A DNA stretch of 64,000 bases from Phytomonospora sp040655735 (GCF_040655735.1 NZ_JBFAKK010000002.1:186001-250000); one strand, 5' to 3'. Shown: positions 8,826 to 17,118, numbered from the stretch's first letter. Made by a program: numbers and translations. The notes: a model not told the origin generated them from the letters alone.

Positions 8826-9002
8826 TCAGTCGGAGTCCTCGCGACCGGGTTCTGGTGCCGCGCGCGCCTCGCGCGCCTGGCGTGGAGGCGGGGTGCGCCA
8901 TTCGCCGAGGTTCTCGACGGCTGTGGACGAGAGCAGTTCGAGCGTGAGGCCGCGCCCGGAGCCGGACGGCTCCGGAGGTGCCTCGTGGTCACGGGTGATC
9001 AT
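8826..9002 (-). CDS. small hypothetical protein, possible relic of the neighbouring Rpn-like family
   Basis: A 58-aa protein. The ATG at 9002 is preceded by AAGGGGG, so it is likely translated. Its start, MITRDHEAPPEPS...ELL, resembles the start of the next upstream gene product (MVTREHEAPIELL). The remainder (NLGEWRTPPPRQAREARAAP) is hydrophilic, proline/arginine-rich and not recognised. It may be the surviving N-terminal piece of a second family copy, or a real small partner. It lies 121 nt downstream of the larger gene on the same strand. Confidence 0.55.
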   Translation of the reverse strand: MITRDHEAPPEPSGSGRGLTLELLSSTAVENLGEWRTPPPRQAREARAAPEPGREDSD

Positions 9003-9123
9003 GCCGACCCCCTTCTCACGGCAAACTGCTCATGCAGAATGCGTCTGACTGGTTCAACGAGTCGAAGGCGCGTCGGGTAACGGATGGAAAGGGGTGATTT
9101 GCGAGGGGTGCTTGTGCGACGAG

Positions 9124-10002
9124 TCAGTCGCGGCGGTGCTCGGCGAAGACCTCGTCGAGGGATTCGGCGGTCACCGCGCGCCTGATCCAGGTGCGGAACT
9201 GCTCCTCGTCGGCGGTGTTGCGGATTTCTTCGACGAGGTCGTCGCCCAGTTCGAAGCCGCGATCACCGAGCAGCCAGATGAGCGCCGTGGCCTCGCCCCG
9301 CAGCTCTCCGTCGGCCTCCGCCTCGGCGCGGTGGCGACGGATGAAGTCGCTCTTGAACTTGTACGTCATGGTGGTCATTGTGCGCTCCAGGATCGTGAAC
9401 GCCGAAAAGTTGAGCGTGTCGGCGAGGTCTTCGTAGTACTTGGCGGCTTTGGCCTGCTCGATGCGATCGAGCAGTTCGAGCAGGGCGGCGGCGATCTCAT
9501 CGAAGCGTTCGTGGCCCTGGTGAGCCAGCGCGGCCAGGATCGCGAGTCCGATGTTTCCCGTCCAGTTCTCCGGGCTGGTGATGACGGGGAAGTCGCCGGG
9601 TGAGACGGCCGTGGGGGTGATGCTCCCCGAAGGCCCCAGGCTGATCGGCTCGCCCGCCCAGTTGGCGACCGCCGTCGTCGGGCACCAGACGATCAGGGCG
9701 ATCGGCGCCACCATCTGGCGGCGGATGTCGGTGGCGTAGACCGGCCAGGTGAACTTCTTGCGCGGGTCCACCTTTCGCTGGACCTCGATGGCGACCATCA
9801 GATCCGTGCCATCGGGGAAGGTCACTTTCGCGACCTTGTCCACGCGGAGTTCGGCGGGGTTGAGCTGGGTGCAGCGTTCCGAGGCGTACTCGACGCCGGC
9901 GGCCGGATCCCATGGAAGACCCACGTGGGCCATCAGATCCTTGAGCAGGTCCGGCGATTCCGTGAGCAGCTCGATCGGCGCCTCGTGTTCGCGAGTCACC
10001 AT
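9124..10002 (-). CDS. Rpn/YhgA-like PD-(D/E)XK nuclease-fold protein
   Basis: A 292-aa cytoplasmic protein. The ATG at 10002 has GGAGGT 5 nt upstream. The N-terminal half resembles the large Streptomyces family that begins with HEA, followed by ELR-D-hydrophobic strand-EVQ-K: here LRVDKVAKVTFPDG and LMVAIEVQRKVDPRKKFTWP. This D...ExQ arrangement is the signature of Rpn/YhgA-type PD-(D/E)XK recombination-promoting nucleases. The C-terminal half is helical (RRHRAEAEADGELRGEA) as in that family. Cellular role in actinobacteria is not established. The Rpn link is inferred from motif order. Confidence 0.6.
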   Translation of the reverse strand: MVTREHEAPIELLTESPDLLKDLMAHVGLPWDPAAGVEYASERCTQLNPAELRVDKVAKVTFPDGTDLMVAIEVQRKVDPRKKFTWPVYATDIRRQMVAPIALIVWCPTTAVANWAGEPISLGPSGSITPTAVSPGDFPVITSPENWTGNIGLAILAALAHQGHERFDEIAAALLELLDRIEQAKAAKYYEDLADTLNFSAFTILERTMTTMTYKFKSDFIRRHRAEAEADGELRGEATALIWLLGDRGFELGDDLVEEIRNTADEEQFRTWIRRAVTAESLDEVFAEHRRD

Positions 10003-10125
10003 CTGACCTCCAAGTTGCAGTAGCAGATTGCTTCTGCGGAGATCAACGATCAACCATCACTCAAGGTGCGGACATCTGTACGAACTGTCGACTATGCGAC
10101 AGGTGTTCGATCCATCCAGGCGCCG

Positions 10126-10827
10126 CTACGCGCGCGAGTCCAGCTCGTTCGCGCGGGTCAGGTCCTCGGCGAAGTCGACCTCGACGCACCCGAAGGCGGA
10201 GATGTCGACGGCGCGGACGCGCATGCCGCCGGACGAGATGGCGCCCTCGACGCCGCCCTCGAAGTAGTCGCTGTCATCGACGAGGTCGAGGTGGCGGACG
10301 AGCGTCGCGCGATCGTCCCCGGAGACGTAGTTGATGCCCACGGCCTCACCCAGCCCGCCGACGACCTTCTTCGACAGCTCGCGCACGTACCCGTCGTCGT
10401 CGAGGGTGTACTTGACCTCCTCGTCGGCGACGCGTTCGGTGTTGACGCACACGAAACTGCCGCCTTCGGCGATGACCGGCGCCAGCTCGGGCAGCAGGCC
10501 CGGCTCGAAGACGACGTCGCCGTTGAACCACAGCACCCCGCCCGCGGGCGCCAGCCGCAGCGCCTTCAGGAGGCTCTTCGAGGTGTTCGTCTGGTCGAAC
10601 AGCTCGTTGTAGACGAAGGACGCGTCGCCGGCGGCGGCCTCCATGACCTGCTCCATCTTGAAGCCGACCACGATCGACACGTGTGCTGCCGGGAAGGTCG
10701 CCTGGATGTGCTCCAGCTGCTGACGCAGGATGCTGCGTCCGTCGGCGAGCGGGGTCAGCGGCTTCGGGTGGGGCCGGCCGAGGCGCGTGCCCATTCCCGC
10801 GGCGAGGATGACGACGTTCAGGGACAT
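10126..10827 (-). CDS. MobA-like nucleotidyltransferase (phosphocholine cytidylyltransferase type)
   Basis: A 233-aa sugar/choline-phosphate nucleotidyltransferase. It starts with the nucleotide-binding signature VVILAAGMGTRLG followed by RPHPKPLTPLADG, has the metal-binding aspartate in WFNGDVVFEPGLL, and later EAVGINYVSGDD and FGCVEVDFAEDL. It would couple an NTP to a phosphorylated small molecule, perhaps for surface polymer synthesis; the substrate is unknown. The ATG at 10827 is chosen (GTGGGG upstream; a GTG 6 nt further upstream is possible). It lies 9 nt downstream of the LacI gene, so they form an operon. Confidence 0.78.
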   Translation of the reverse strand: MSLNVVILAAGMGTRLGRPHPKPLTPLADGRSILRQQLEHIQATFPAAHVSIVVGFKMEQVMEAAAGDASFVYNELFDQTNTSKSLLKALRLAPAGGVLWFNGDVVFEPGLLPELAPVIAEGGSFVCVNTERVADEEVKYTLDDDGYVRELSKKVVGGLGEAVGINYVSGDDRATLVRHLDLVDDSDYFEGGVEGAISSGGMRVRAVDISAFGCVEVDFAEDLTRANELDSRA

Positions 10828-10836
10828 CCCCACACG

Positions 10837-11856
10837 TTACCCGCCGTTCAGCTCCACGACCGAGTCGCGCACGACGAGCTCGGCGACGGCCTCCACGACC
10901 GTGTCGGCGGGGCCGTCGAGGGCCAGGGAGAGCGCCCGCGAGCCCATGTCGCTCAGCGGGAGCCGCACGGTCGTCAGCGCCGGCGACAGGTCGGCGACGA
11001 CGGGCACGTCGTCGAACCCGGCGACCGACACGTCGCCGGGCACCGCGATGCCGCGTTCGCGCAGGGCCGTGCAGAAGCCGGTGGCCATGACGTCGCCGGT
11101 GACGAACACGGCGGTGGCGGCGGTGTCGAAGTCGCGGCCGGCCTCGTAGCCGCCGTCGCGGCTGAAGTCGGCGTGCCGGACGGCGCCCTGGTCGAGGGTG
11201 ATGCCGGCGGCGGCGAGGCCCTCGGTGAAACCGGCGAGGCGTTCGCCGACGGTCAGCAGGGTCGGCGGACCGGCGACGACACCGAAGGTTCGGTGCCCGG
11301 CGGCGGTGAGGTATTCGGCGAGGCGGCGGGCGCCGGCGTGGTTGTCGGGGCGCACGACGGCGCCGGGCAGGCCCGGCTGGCCGACGGAGACGACGTTGGC
11401 GCCGCCGGCGCGCAGTTCGTCGAGTTCGGCGGCGAGTTCGGCCTCGGCCTCGGCGTCGGTGGTGCGGGATCCGACGAGGATGGCCGCGCGGGGGCGGTGG
11501 GTGCGCAGGGCGGCGAGGTGGCCGGCCTTGGCGCGGGGGTCGCTGCCGGTGTCGGCGATGAGGACGCGCACGCCCCGGGCGTCGGCGGCCGACAGGACTC
11601 CGCCGGCGATCGCGGCGAAGTAGGGGTCGGCGACGTCGTGCAGGAGGAGGGCTATGGTCCCGGATGTCTTACGTGCGAGCGCCTGGGCTTGAGCGTTGGG
11701 GGTGTAACGAAGCTCACGCGCGGCGGCGAGGACACGTTCGTGGAGGGTTTTGGTGACCCGGTGGGGGGAGCCGTTCAGGACGCGGGACGCGGTCGCGGGG
11801 GAGACACCCGCGAGGGCTGCCACGTCCGCCAGACGGGCCTGCCGTTGCGTGGACAT
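10837..11856 (-). CDS. LacI-family transcriptional regulator
   Basis: A 339-aa repressor. The N-terminal LacI HTH (ARLADVAALAGVSPATASRVLNG) is followed by the hinge helix (YTPNAQAQALARK) and a periplasmic-binding-protein-like effector domain (TIALLLHDVADPYFAAIAGGV; VFVTGDVMATGF; VPGDVSVAGFDDVPV). It forms an operon with the downstream nucleotidyltransferase. A canonical LacI operator occurs 6.8 kb away in the pectate lyase promoter, making a link to plant polysaccharide use possible but unproven. Confidence 0.92.
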   Translation of the reverse strand: MSTQRQARLADVAALAGVSPATASRVLNGSPHRVTKTLHERVLAAARELRYTPNAQAQALARKTSGTIALLLHDVADPYFAAIAGGVLSAADARGVRVLIADTGSDPRAKAGHLAALRTHRPRAAILVGSRTTDAEAEAELAAELDELRAGGANVVSVGQPGLPGAVVRPDNHAGARRLAEYLTAAGHRTFGVVAGPPTLLTVGERLAGFTEGLAAAGITLDQGAVRHADFSRDGGYEAGRDFDTAATAVFVTGDVMATGFCTALRERGIAVPGDVSVAGFDDVPVVADLSPALTTVRLPLSDMGSRALSLALDGPADTVVEAVAELVVRDSVVELNGG

Positions 11857-11909
11857 TGGGGGAAGGTAACACCCCCGGGCCAGGGAGTACGAGTCAGTGA
11901 ACGGGCCTG

Positions 11910-12728
11910 TCAGGCGCTCGACGCCAGGGCGAGGCGGCGCTTGCGGCGCTTGGCGTAGAGGACCAGTCCGGCCGCGACGATGACGCCGAGGCCGATGGCG
12001 AGCGTCGCGGTGGGGATCGCGGGACGTTCGCGCAGGCTGGCGAAGCGGCGGCGCAGCGAGATCGGGTGCTTGAAGGTCACCATGGGCCAGTCGCGTTCAC
12101 CTGCGACGCGGCGCAGCGCTCGGTCGGGGTTGACGGCGGTGGGGTTGCCGACGATCTCGAGCATCGGCACGTCGGTCACCGAATCGCTGTAGGCGTAGGA
12201 CTCCGAGAGGTCGTAGCCGCGCGCGGCGGCGAGTTCGGTGATGGCCTCGGCTTTGACCGGGCCGGCCACATAGGTTTCGACGGCGCCGGTGTAGCGGCCG
12301 TCGGCGACGACCATGCGGGTGGCGATGACGTCGTCGACGCCGAGGAGCCTGCCGATCGGGCGGACCATCTCCTCGCCGGAGGCCGACACGAGGATGACGT
12401 CGCGTCCGGCGGACTGGTGTTCTTCGATGAGGGCGGCGGCCTCGGCGTAGATGTACGGGTCGATCAGATCGTGCAGCGTTTCGGCCACGATCTGGTTGAC
12501 CTGCTCGACGGGCCAGCCGGCGCACAGTTTCGCGAGGTAGTCGCGGGTCCGGGCCATCTGGTCCTCGTCGGCGCCGGCGATCTTGTAGACGAGCTGGGCG
12601 TAGGCGGCGCGCAGCACGGCACCCCTGCTCATCAGGCCGCCTTGGTACAAAGGTCTGCCGAAAGCGAGAACACTCGACTTGGTGATGACCGTCTTGTCGA
12701 GGTCGAAGAACGCGGCGCTACCTGCCAT
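11910..12728 (-). CDS. HAD-IB family (SerB-like) phosphatase with C-terminal membrane helix
   Basis: A 272-aa HAD-superfamily IB hydrolase. The aspartate nucleophile motif is FFDLDKTVI, motif II is ILVSASGEEMV and motif III/IV is YSDSVTDVPMLEIVGNP. A membrane helix lies at about residues 242-260 followed by a basic tail (AKRRKRRLAL). Members of this group sit beside ssd/tad genes in mycobacteria and streptomycetes and have been linked by annotation to morphological differentiation. The ATG at 12728 is supported by a TAGACT -10 box 7 nt upstream without a ribosome binding site. Confidence 0.85.
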   Translation of the reverse strand: MAGSAAFFDLDKTVITKSSVLAFGRPLYQGGLMSRGAVLRAAYAQLVYKIAGADEDQMARTRDYLAKLCAGWPVEQVNQIVAETLHDLIDPYIYAEAAALIEEHQSAGRDVILVSASGEEMVRPIGRLLGVDDVIATRMVVADGRYTGAVETYVAGPVKAEAITELAAARGYDLSESYAYSDSVTDVPMLEIVGNPTAVNPDRALRRVAGERDWPMVTFKHPISLRRRFASLRERPAIPTATLAIGLGVIVAAGLVLYAKRRKRRLALASSA

Positions 12729-12735
12729 GTCGATC

Positions 12736-12741
12736 AGTCTA
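12736..12741 (-). promoter_or_regulatory. -10 box of leaderless HAD phosphatase promoter
   Basis: TAGACT on the minus strand, 7 nt before the ATG at 12728. Confidence 0.6.
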
Positions 12742-12952
12742 GGTGGGGTAGACAAACGGCCGTGTGTCGTGCCACGTCATGCCTCCCGGCTCGACGCCGG
12801 GGTGCATCTTCGGGCATGCTTGTGGTACACACACAAGTGACGCGGTTTCATCTCCAACCTTGTTCCCGCGTCCATATGAACCCTCAGCGGTTGCCTCCCC
12901 CCGTGGCCGCTGAGCGGGTCTGGCTCGCATCCCCCCCGGAGCCGGACCCCCC
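12742..12952. other. intergenic region with an inverted repeat
   Basis: No gene is supported. At 12819-12837 lies an imperfect dyad, CTTGTG-7 nt-CACAAG, about 90 nt upstream of the HAD gene start. It could be an operator or a weak hairpin. Confidence 0.4.
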
Positions 12953-12987
12953 GACGGCCCCTGTCTTCCCCCCCGATAGGGGCCGTC
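12953..12987 (-). terminator. hairpin terminator of P-loop gene
   Basis: Perfect 10-bp inverted repeat GACGGCCCCT / AGGGGCCGTC with a 15-nt loop, directly downstream of the stop codon at 12990. Confidence 0.6.
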
Positions 12988-12989
12988 CT

Positions 12990-13655
12990 CTATTCCCCCG
13001 CAGCTCGCGCGTCCATTGCTGCCTCGATCCCGGCCAGCGCCAGTGCGAGGACTTCGCCGCTCGGACGCTCGTCGGCCCGCTCGATGTGGACGACCGGGAA
13101 GGGCCCCGACTCCAGTAGCCGCCGCGTGGTGGCGCGCTCCCGCTCCAGATGCGCGACGGCTCCGACGGTGTCGGCGACGGGCGGATCCGGGTCGTAGGAG
13201 TCGAGTTTGCGCACGTACCAGTCGATCCAGCCGGCCTCCTCGCGCGCAATCGCGCGGGGAAGCGCCGTCGCCGGATCGCCGTCGAGGTGCACGACGACGG
13301 TGGCCGTGTCCCCGACCGCCTCGCCGAGGTCGGCGACGAAACCTGCCAGTTCGTGCTCCCCGTGCCCCCACGCCAGCATTGACGGGAGGTAGGGGAGCAG
13401 GGCGTCGGTGACGGCGATGTCGTCGACCGTCCGCGCGTAGGCGGCGGTGGCCTGAACGAGTGCGGCGGGCGTGACCCGCTTGGTGGAAGCGAACTCCGCG
13501 GCGACTCGGGCGAACGCCGGGCGGGTGAGGATCTCCTCCTCGCGGAAGTGGTCGACTCGGCGGCCCGCGGCGGAAAGGGCTTCGTCCAGGGCCGCGCAGA
13601 GCGTCGACTTTCCGACACCCGGCGTCGAGCCGGTCACCGCGATCAGCAGAGGCAT
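12990..13655 (-). CDS. P-loop NTPase, kinase-like
   Basis: A 221-aa protein that begins with a Walker A motif (LIAVTGSTPGVGKSTLCAAL). The rest resembles small-molecule or nucleoside kinases: a DHFREEEILTRPAF substrate region, VVVHLDGDPATALPRAIARE near a lid-like segment, and a C-terminal ESGPFPVVHI strand. No close family is recognised. The ATG at 13655 is chosen because the P-loop begins there; the longer frame upstream reads into the DnaA-box region. It is divergent from the tad operon. Confidence 0.65.
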   Translation of the reverse strand: MPLLIAVTGSTPGVGKSTLCAALDEALSAAGRRVDHFREEEILTRPAFARVAAEFASTKRVTPAALVQATAAYARTVDDIAVTDALLPYLPSMLAWGHGEHELAGFVADLGEAVGDTATVVVHLDGDPATALPRAIAREEAGWIDWYVRKLDSYDPDPPVADTVGAVAHLERERATTRRLLESGPFPVVHIERADERPSGEVLALALAGIEAAMDARAAGE

Positions 13656-13714
13656 GGCGCCAGTGTGCTGCCCGACGGCCGCCGATGAGCGGTGCGGGGC
13701 CGCCCTGTTCACAG

Positions 13715-13743
13715 AGTTATCCACAACCGGTCAGTTATCCACA
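13715..13743 (+). promoter_or_regulatory. two DnaA boxes upstream of ssd/tad operon
   Basis: The 11-mer AGTTATCCACA occurs twice in direct orientation at 13715-13725 and 13733-13743, an 18-bp period. Each contains a perfect TTATCCACA DnaA box. They lie in the 175-bp divergent intergenic region, 88 nt before the ssd start. A role in DnaA-dependent control is inference. Confidence 0.6.
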
Positions 13744-13830
13744 GCCCTCCCCGGGCTCCACTGGCGCGGGCGCTCCGGCTCGGGGACCGTCGAGTCAGCA
13801 CATTCGGCCCGAACCAGGAGCGAAGCAGCC

Positions 13831-14907
13831 ATGCCGTACAAAACAAGCACCGAACGCCCGCTGTTCATCACCGCCGACACCACCGTCCTCGACGGACTCC
13901 TGCGCATCACCTCCGCCGCCCGGCTCGACCCGATCGTGGCCCCGGACGTCACGGCGGCCCGCCGCTACTGGTCGCGCTCGCCATGCGTGGTCATCGGCCC
14001 CGACGCCGCCGAGGCCTGTGCCCGCGCCGAGTTCCCACACCGCGACCGCGTCGCCGTCCTCCTCCCCGACGACCCGCGCGCCCGCACCCAACCGTGGGGA
14101 GCGGCGGTGCGCATCGGTGCCTCCTACGTCGCCCCGCTCACCGCCGCCCACGCCTGGCTGAGCCGCTGGTTCGACCTCGAAGAGGCCCCGCTCGCGCCCG
14201 TCCTCGGCATCGTCGGCGGCGGTGGGGGCGCCGGTGCCAGCGTCGTGGCGGCGGCCCTCGCCGTGCGCGCGGCCCGCTCGGGAGCCCGGACCCTCCTCGT
14301 CGACTTCGACCCTCTCGGCGGCGGCCTCGACCTGCTCCTCGGCTGGGAGCGGCATCCCGGCCTGCGCTGGCCCGACCTCGACGAACCACCCGCCGAACTG
14401 CACGACGCCCTTCCCCACGACGAACGCCTCGCGCTGCTGTCCACCCGCGGCCCTGACCCGCTCAGTCTCGAACCTGCCGCTCCCGTCCCACCGCAGCTCG
14501 CCGACCGTGTTCTCGACGCCGCCCGCCGCTCCTTCGAGATCGTCGTCGCCGACCTGCCCCGCCGCCCCGACGCCGCCGCGACCCGCGTCGCCGAACGCTG
14601 CACCGGCGGCTACCTCGTCGTGCGCGGAGATGTCCACGGCAGCGCCGCCGCGCGCCGGGTCGTCACCGCCTACGGTCCGCACTGGGACCCGCCCCGCCTC
14701 CTCGTCCGCAAGACCCCCGGCGTCGCCCTCCCGCCGGCCGAGATCGCCGAGACCCTCGGCCTGCCCCTCGGCGGCGTCTACGAGACCGACCCGGTCCTCG
14801 CCGGGAACCTCCACCACGGCTCCTTCGAGCACATCCGCGACCGCAGCCGCATCGCCAACCTCTGCGCGGACCTGCTCGCCGACATCGAGGAGATGGCGGC
14901 GGCATGA
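13831..14907 (+). CDS. ssd: CpaE-like septum-site-determining protein Ssd
   Basis: A 358-aa MinD/CpaE-type P-loop protein that heads the tad operon. Residues 1-120 form a receiver-like N-terminal domain (LLRITSAARLDPIVAPDV). The P-loop region reads GIVGGGGGAGASVVAAALA, lacking the canonical Walker lysine as in actinobacterial Ssd, and TLLVDFDPLGGGLDLLLG matches the MinD signature around the Walker A prime/switch. It is thought to localise pilus machinery or modulate septation; the mycobacterial homologue affects division. AGGAG lies upstream of ATG 13831. The stop overlaps tadA by ATGA. Confidence 0.85.
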   Translation: MPYKTSTERPLFITADTTVLDGLLRITSAARLDPIVAPDVTAARRYWSRSPCVVIGPDAAEACARAEFPHRDRVAVLLPDDPRARTQPWGAAVRIGASYVAPLTAAHAWLSRWFDLEEAPLAPVLGIVGGGGGAGASVVAAALAVRAARSGARTLLVDFDPLGGGLDLLLGWERHPGLRWPDLDEPPAELHDALPHDERLALLSTRGPDPLSLEPAAPVPPQLADRVLDAARRSFEIVVADLPRRPDAAATRVAERCTGGYLVVRGDVHGSAAARRVVTAYGPHWDPPRLLVRKTPGVALPPAEIAETLGLPLGGVYETDPVLAGNLHHGSFEHIRDRSRIANLCADLLADIEEMAAA

Positions 14908-15941
14908 AGACCTCCACTCTCGACGACGCCGGCCCGCTCGAGCCCTTCGTCTGCGACCCCGAGGTCACCGACCTCCTCGTCAACGGCCCCGAACACGTCT
15001 GGATCGACCGCGGGCACGGCCTCGAACGCGTCGAGGTCGACGTCGGCGGGGCCACCGCCGTGCGGCGCCTCGCGCAGCGCCTGGCCGCCGCGTGCGGTCG
15101 CCGGCTCGACGACGCGCACCCCTACGTCGACGCCCGCCTCGCCGACGGCACCCGCCTGCACGCCGTGCTGCCACCGGTGGCCGTGCGCGGCCCGTACCTG
15201 TCGCTGCGCATGTTCCGCTCGCGCGCCTTCACCCTCGGCGAACTCATCGACGCCGGCACGCTCACCCCCGGCGCGGCCGAGCTGCTCGCCGCGCTGGTCG
15301 CCGCACGTCTCGCCCTGCTCGTCACCGGCGGCACCGGCTCGGGGAAGACCACCCTGCTCAGCGCACTGCTCGGCCTGGTGGACCCCTCGGAGCGGATCGT
15401 CATCGTCGAGGACGCCGCCGAACTGCGCCCGGACCACCCGCACGTCCTCAGCCTCGAAGCCCGCACGTCCAATGTGGAGGGAGCCGGTTCGGTCGAACTC
15501 AAGGACCTCGTGCGGCAGGCCCTGCGGATGCGCCCGGACCGCATCATCGTCGGCGAGTGCCGCGGCGCCGAGGTCGCCGAGCTCCTGACGGCCCTCAACA
15601 CCGGCCACGACGGAGGCGCCGGGACCGTTCACGCGAATAGTCCCGCCGACGTCCCGGCGCGCCTCGAAGCCCTCGCCCTGCCCCACGGCCTCGACCGTAC
15701 GGGGCTGCACGCCCAGGTCGCCGCCGCGCTGCGGATGGTCCTGCACCTGCGCCGGACCCCGTCGGGGCGGGTCCTCGACGAGGTGAGCCTGCTGCGTCTC
15801 GGCCCGGACGGGCGCGGAGTGCGCGCGATCCCGGCTTGGCGCAGGAATTCGGGCGCCGGCCCGGCCGCGCCCGAACTCGCCGAGCTGCTTCGCGTCCGAG
15901 GCGTCGACGTACCCGAAGTCCTGGAGGCAGGCCGATGCTGA
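14904..15941 (+). CDS. tadA: TadA/CpaF pilus assembly ATPase
   Basis: A 345-aa secretion/pilus ATPase that powers Flp-pilus assembly at the cytoplasmic membrane. An N-terminal domain (VTDLLVNGPEHVWIDRG) precedes Walker A (LLVTGGTGSGKTTLLSAL), the Asp box (IVIVEDAAELRPDHPHV), Walker B/signature (RPDRIIVGECRGAEVAELL) and the His box (GHDGGAGTVHANSP). It is translationally coupled to ssd (ATGA overlap) and its stop overlaps the upstream candidate start of tadB. Confidence 0.93.
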   Translation: MKTSTLDDAGPLEPFVCDPEVTDLLVNGPEHVWIDRGHGLERVEVDVGGATAVRRLAQRLAAACGRRLDDAHPYVDARLADGTRLHAVLPPVAVRGPYLSLRMFRSRAFTLGELIDAGTLTPGAAELLAALVAARLALLVTGGTGSGKTTLLSALLGLVDPSERIVIVEDAAELRPDHPHVLSLEARTSNVEGAGSVELKDLVRQALRMRPDRIIVGECRGAEVAELLTALNTGHDGGAGTVHANSPADVPARLEALALPHGLDRTGLHAQVAAALRMVLHLRRTPSGRVLDEVSLLRLGPDGRGVRAIPAWRRNSGAGPAAPELAELLRVRGVDVPEVLEAGRC

Positions 15942-16936
15942 GCACCCGAACGCCCGTCGTGCGCCGTGGACGGCGCGGCCATCTGGGCCCTGACGGCGGG
16001 CCGATGCCGAGTCGGCGGTCGCTGGCGTCTTTGGCCCACGTGTCCGCCGAGCCGCCGAACTGGTCCCGCCGTCCGGGAGCAGCACCCCAGTACGCGAGCC
16101 TCCGCCGGCTCGGCGCCGAAACGGTGCTCGGCCGGCCCGACCGCGATTACCCACCCGCGCCAGGTGGCCGTGTGCTCTCTCGCGCACACCGCCCCGAAGG
16201 CGCGTCGATGCTCAGCACCCGGACCGGTCGCGCCCGCGCCCGCCTCGCCGCCCTCGGTCCCGTCCGCCGTCCGTCCACAACGGACCGTAAACGGGCCCTG
16301 GAGCGCCTGTCGCCGCTGCGATCCCGCCGGACGGCCTTCACCTACATCGCGGCGCTCGCCGCCGCCGGGTTCGCCTGGGAGGGGCCCGTCGCCGCCTTCC
16401 TGGCCGCCGTCTACAGCGCGGCCGCGCTCGTGGCCCTGCACCGCCACCGGGACGCCAAGTCGGCGGCCCTCGCCCGCGAACGCACCCGCCGCGCCATCGC
16501 CCTGCTCGCCGCCGACCTTCGCGCCGGCGCCCCTGCCCACCGGGCGGTCCAAGAGACCCTCGCCGCCCTTCCCACCGAAGGCGACCCGCTCTGCCGCACC
16601 GCCCGCCGCCGGCTGCGCGCCGCCTGGCAGGTCGCCGACACCACCGGCGCGGCCTGCGCCGACATCCTCGACCGCCTCGACGCCGACCTGCGCGCCAGGC
16701 TCCGCCGCGAAGCCCGCGCCGCCGTCCATGTCAGCGGCTCACGCGCCACCACGATCCTGCTCGCGGCCCTGCCCGTCGCCGGGCTGCTCATCGGCTCGGC
16801 ACTGGGCGGCGACGTCCTCGCCGTCTTGTTCCACACCCCGGCCGGCGCCGCCTGTGCGCTGGCCGCCGTCGCACTCCAGATGCTGGGCCTGACCTGGGCC
16901 CGGCGGCTCACCACACCCAGGGAGGTTCCGTCATGA
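15935..16936 (+). CDS. tadB: TadB-like pilus assembly membrane protein
   Basis: A 333-aa protein if it starts at ATG 15935, which has GGAGG 8 nt upstream and overlaps the tadA stop. The recognisable TadB part is the last ~240 residues: an N-terminal hydrophobic hairpin (TYIAALAAAGFAWEGPVAAF), a T2SSF-like cytoplasmic helical domain (LLAADLRAGAPAHRAVQETL, ADTTGAACADILDRLDADL) and two C-terminal membrane helices. An internal ATG at 16208 encodes MLSTRT, the same hexapeptide as at 15935, differing only at third codon positions. The first 91 residues are proline/arginine-rich and unlike TadB, so 16208 may be the ancestral start. Confidence 0.75.
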   Translation: MLSTRTPVVRRGRRGHLGPDGGPMPSRRSLASLAHVSAEPPNWSRRPGAAPQYASLRRLGAETVLGRPDRDYPPAPGGRVLSRAHRPEGASMLSTRTGRARARLAALGPVRRPSTTDRKRALERLSPLRSRRTAFTYIAALAAAGFAWEGPVAAFLAAVYSAAALVALHRHRDAKSAALARERTRRAIALLAADLRAGAPAHRAVQETLAALPTEGDPLCRTARRRLRAAWQVADTTGAACADILDRLDADLRARLRREARAAVHVSGSRATTILLAALPVAGLLIGSALGGDVLAVLFHTPAGAACALAAVALQMLGLTWARRLTTPREVPS

Positions 16937-17118
16937 CCACGCGCACCGGACTCGCCGAACCGGCCGACGACCAGCCCGCCGAGGACGGATTCTGGCCCTG
17001 GCACCTGTTCGCGCCATGGCACGCCGAGATCCGCTTCGGTGAGGACACACCGGTGATCCGGGCCATCGGGCCCGTCCACCGCCATCGCGGCACCGAACAC
17101 GCCGGGAGCCGGGAATGA
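16933..17118 (+). CDS. 61-aa ORF coupled between tadB and tadC
   Basis: A short acidic/aromatic protein of unknown function. It overlaps the tadB stop by ATGA and its own stop overlaps the tadC start by ATGA, so it is translationally coupled on both sides and likely real. Its core, DGFWPWHLFAPWHAEIRF, is tryptophan-rich. No signal peptide or membrane helix is present. I know no named family; it may be a small pilus-assembly accessory or a fragment of a formerly longer tadB or tadC. Confidence 0.55.
   Translation: MTTRTGLAEPADDQPAEDGFWPWHLFAPWHAEIRFGEDTPVIRAIGPVHRHRGTEHAGSRE

Noticed and set aside
6686..8992. 768-codon minus-strand frame opposite acs
   Set aside because: Shadow of acs; composition is arginine/valine/histidine-rich.
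12819..12837. CTTGTG...CACAAG dyad as a defined operator
   Set aside because: Arms are only 6 bp and no adjacent regulator fits; left as part of the intergenic description.
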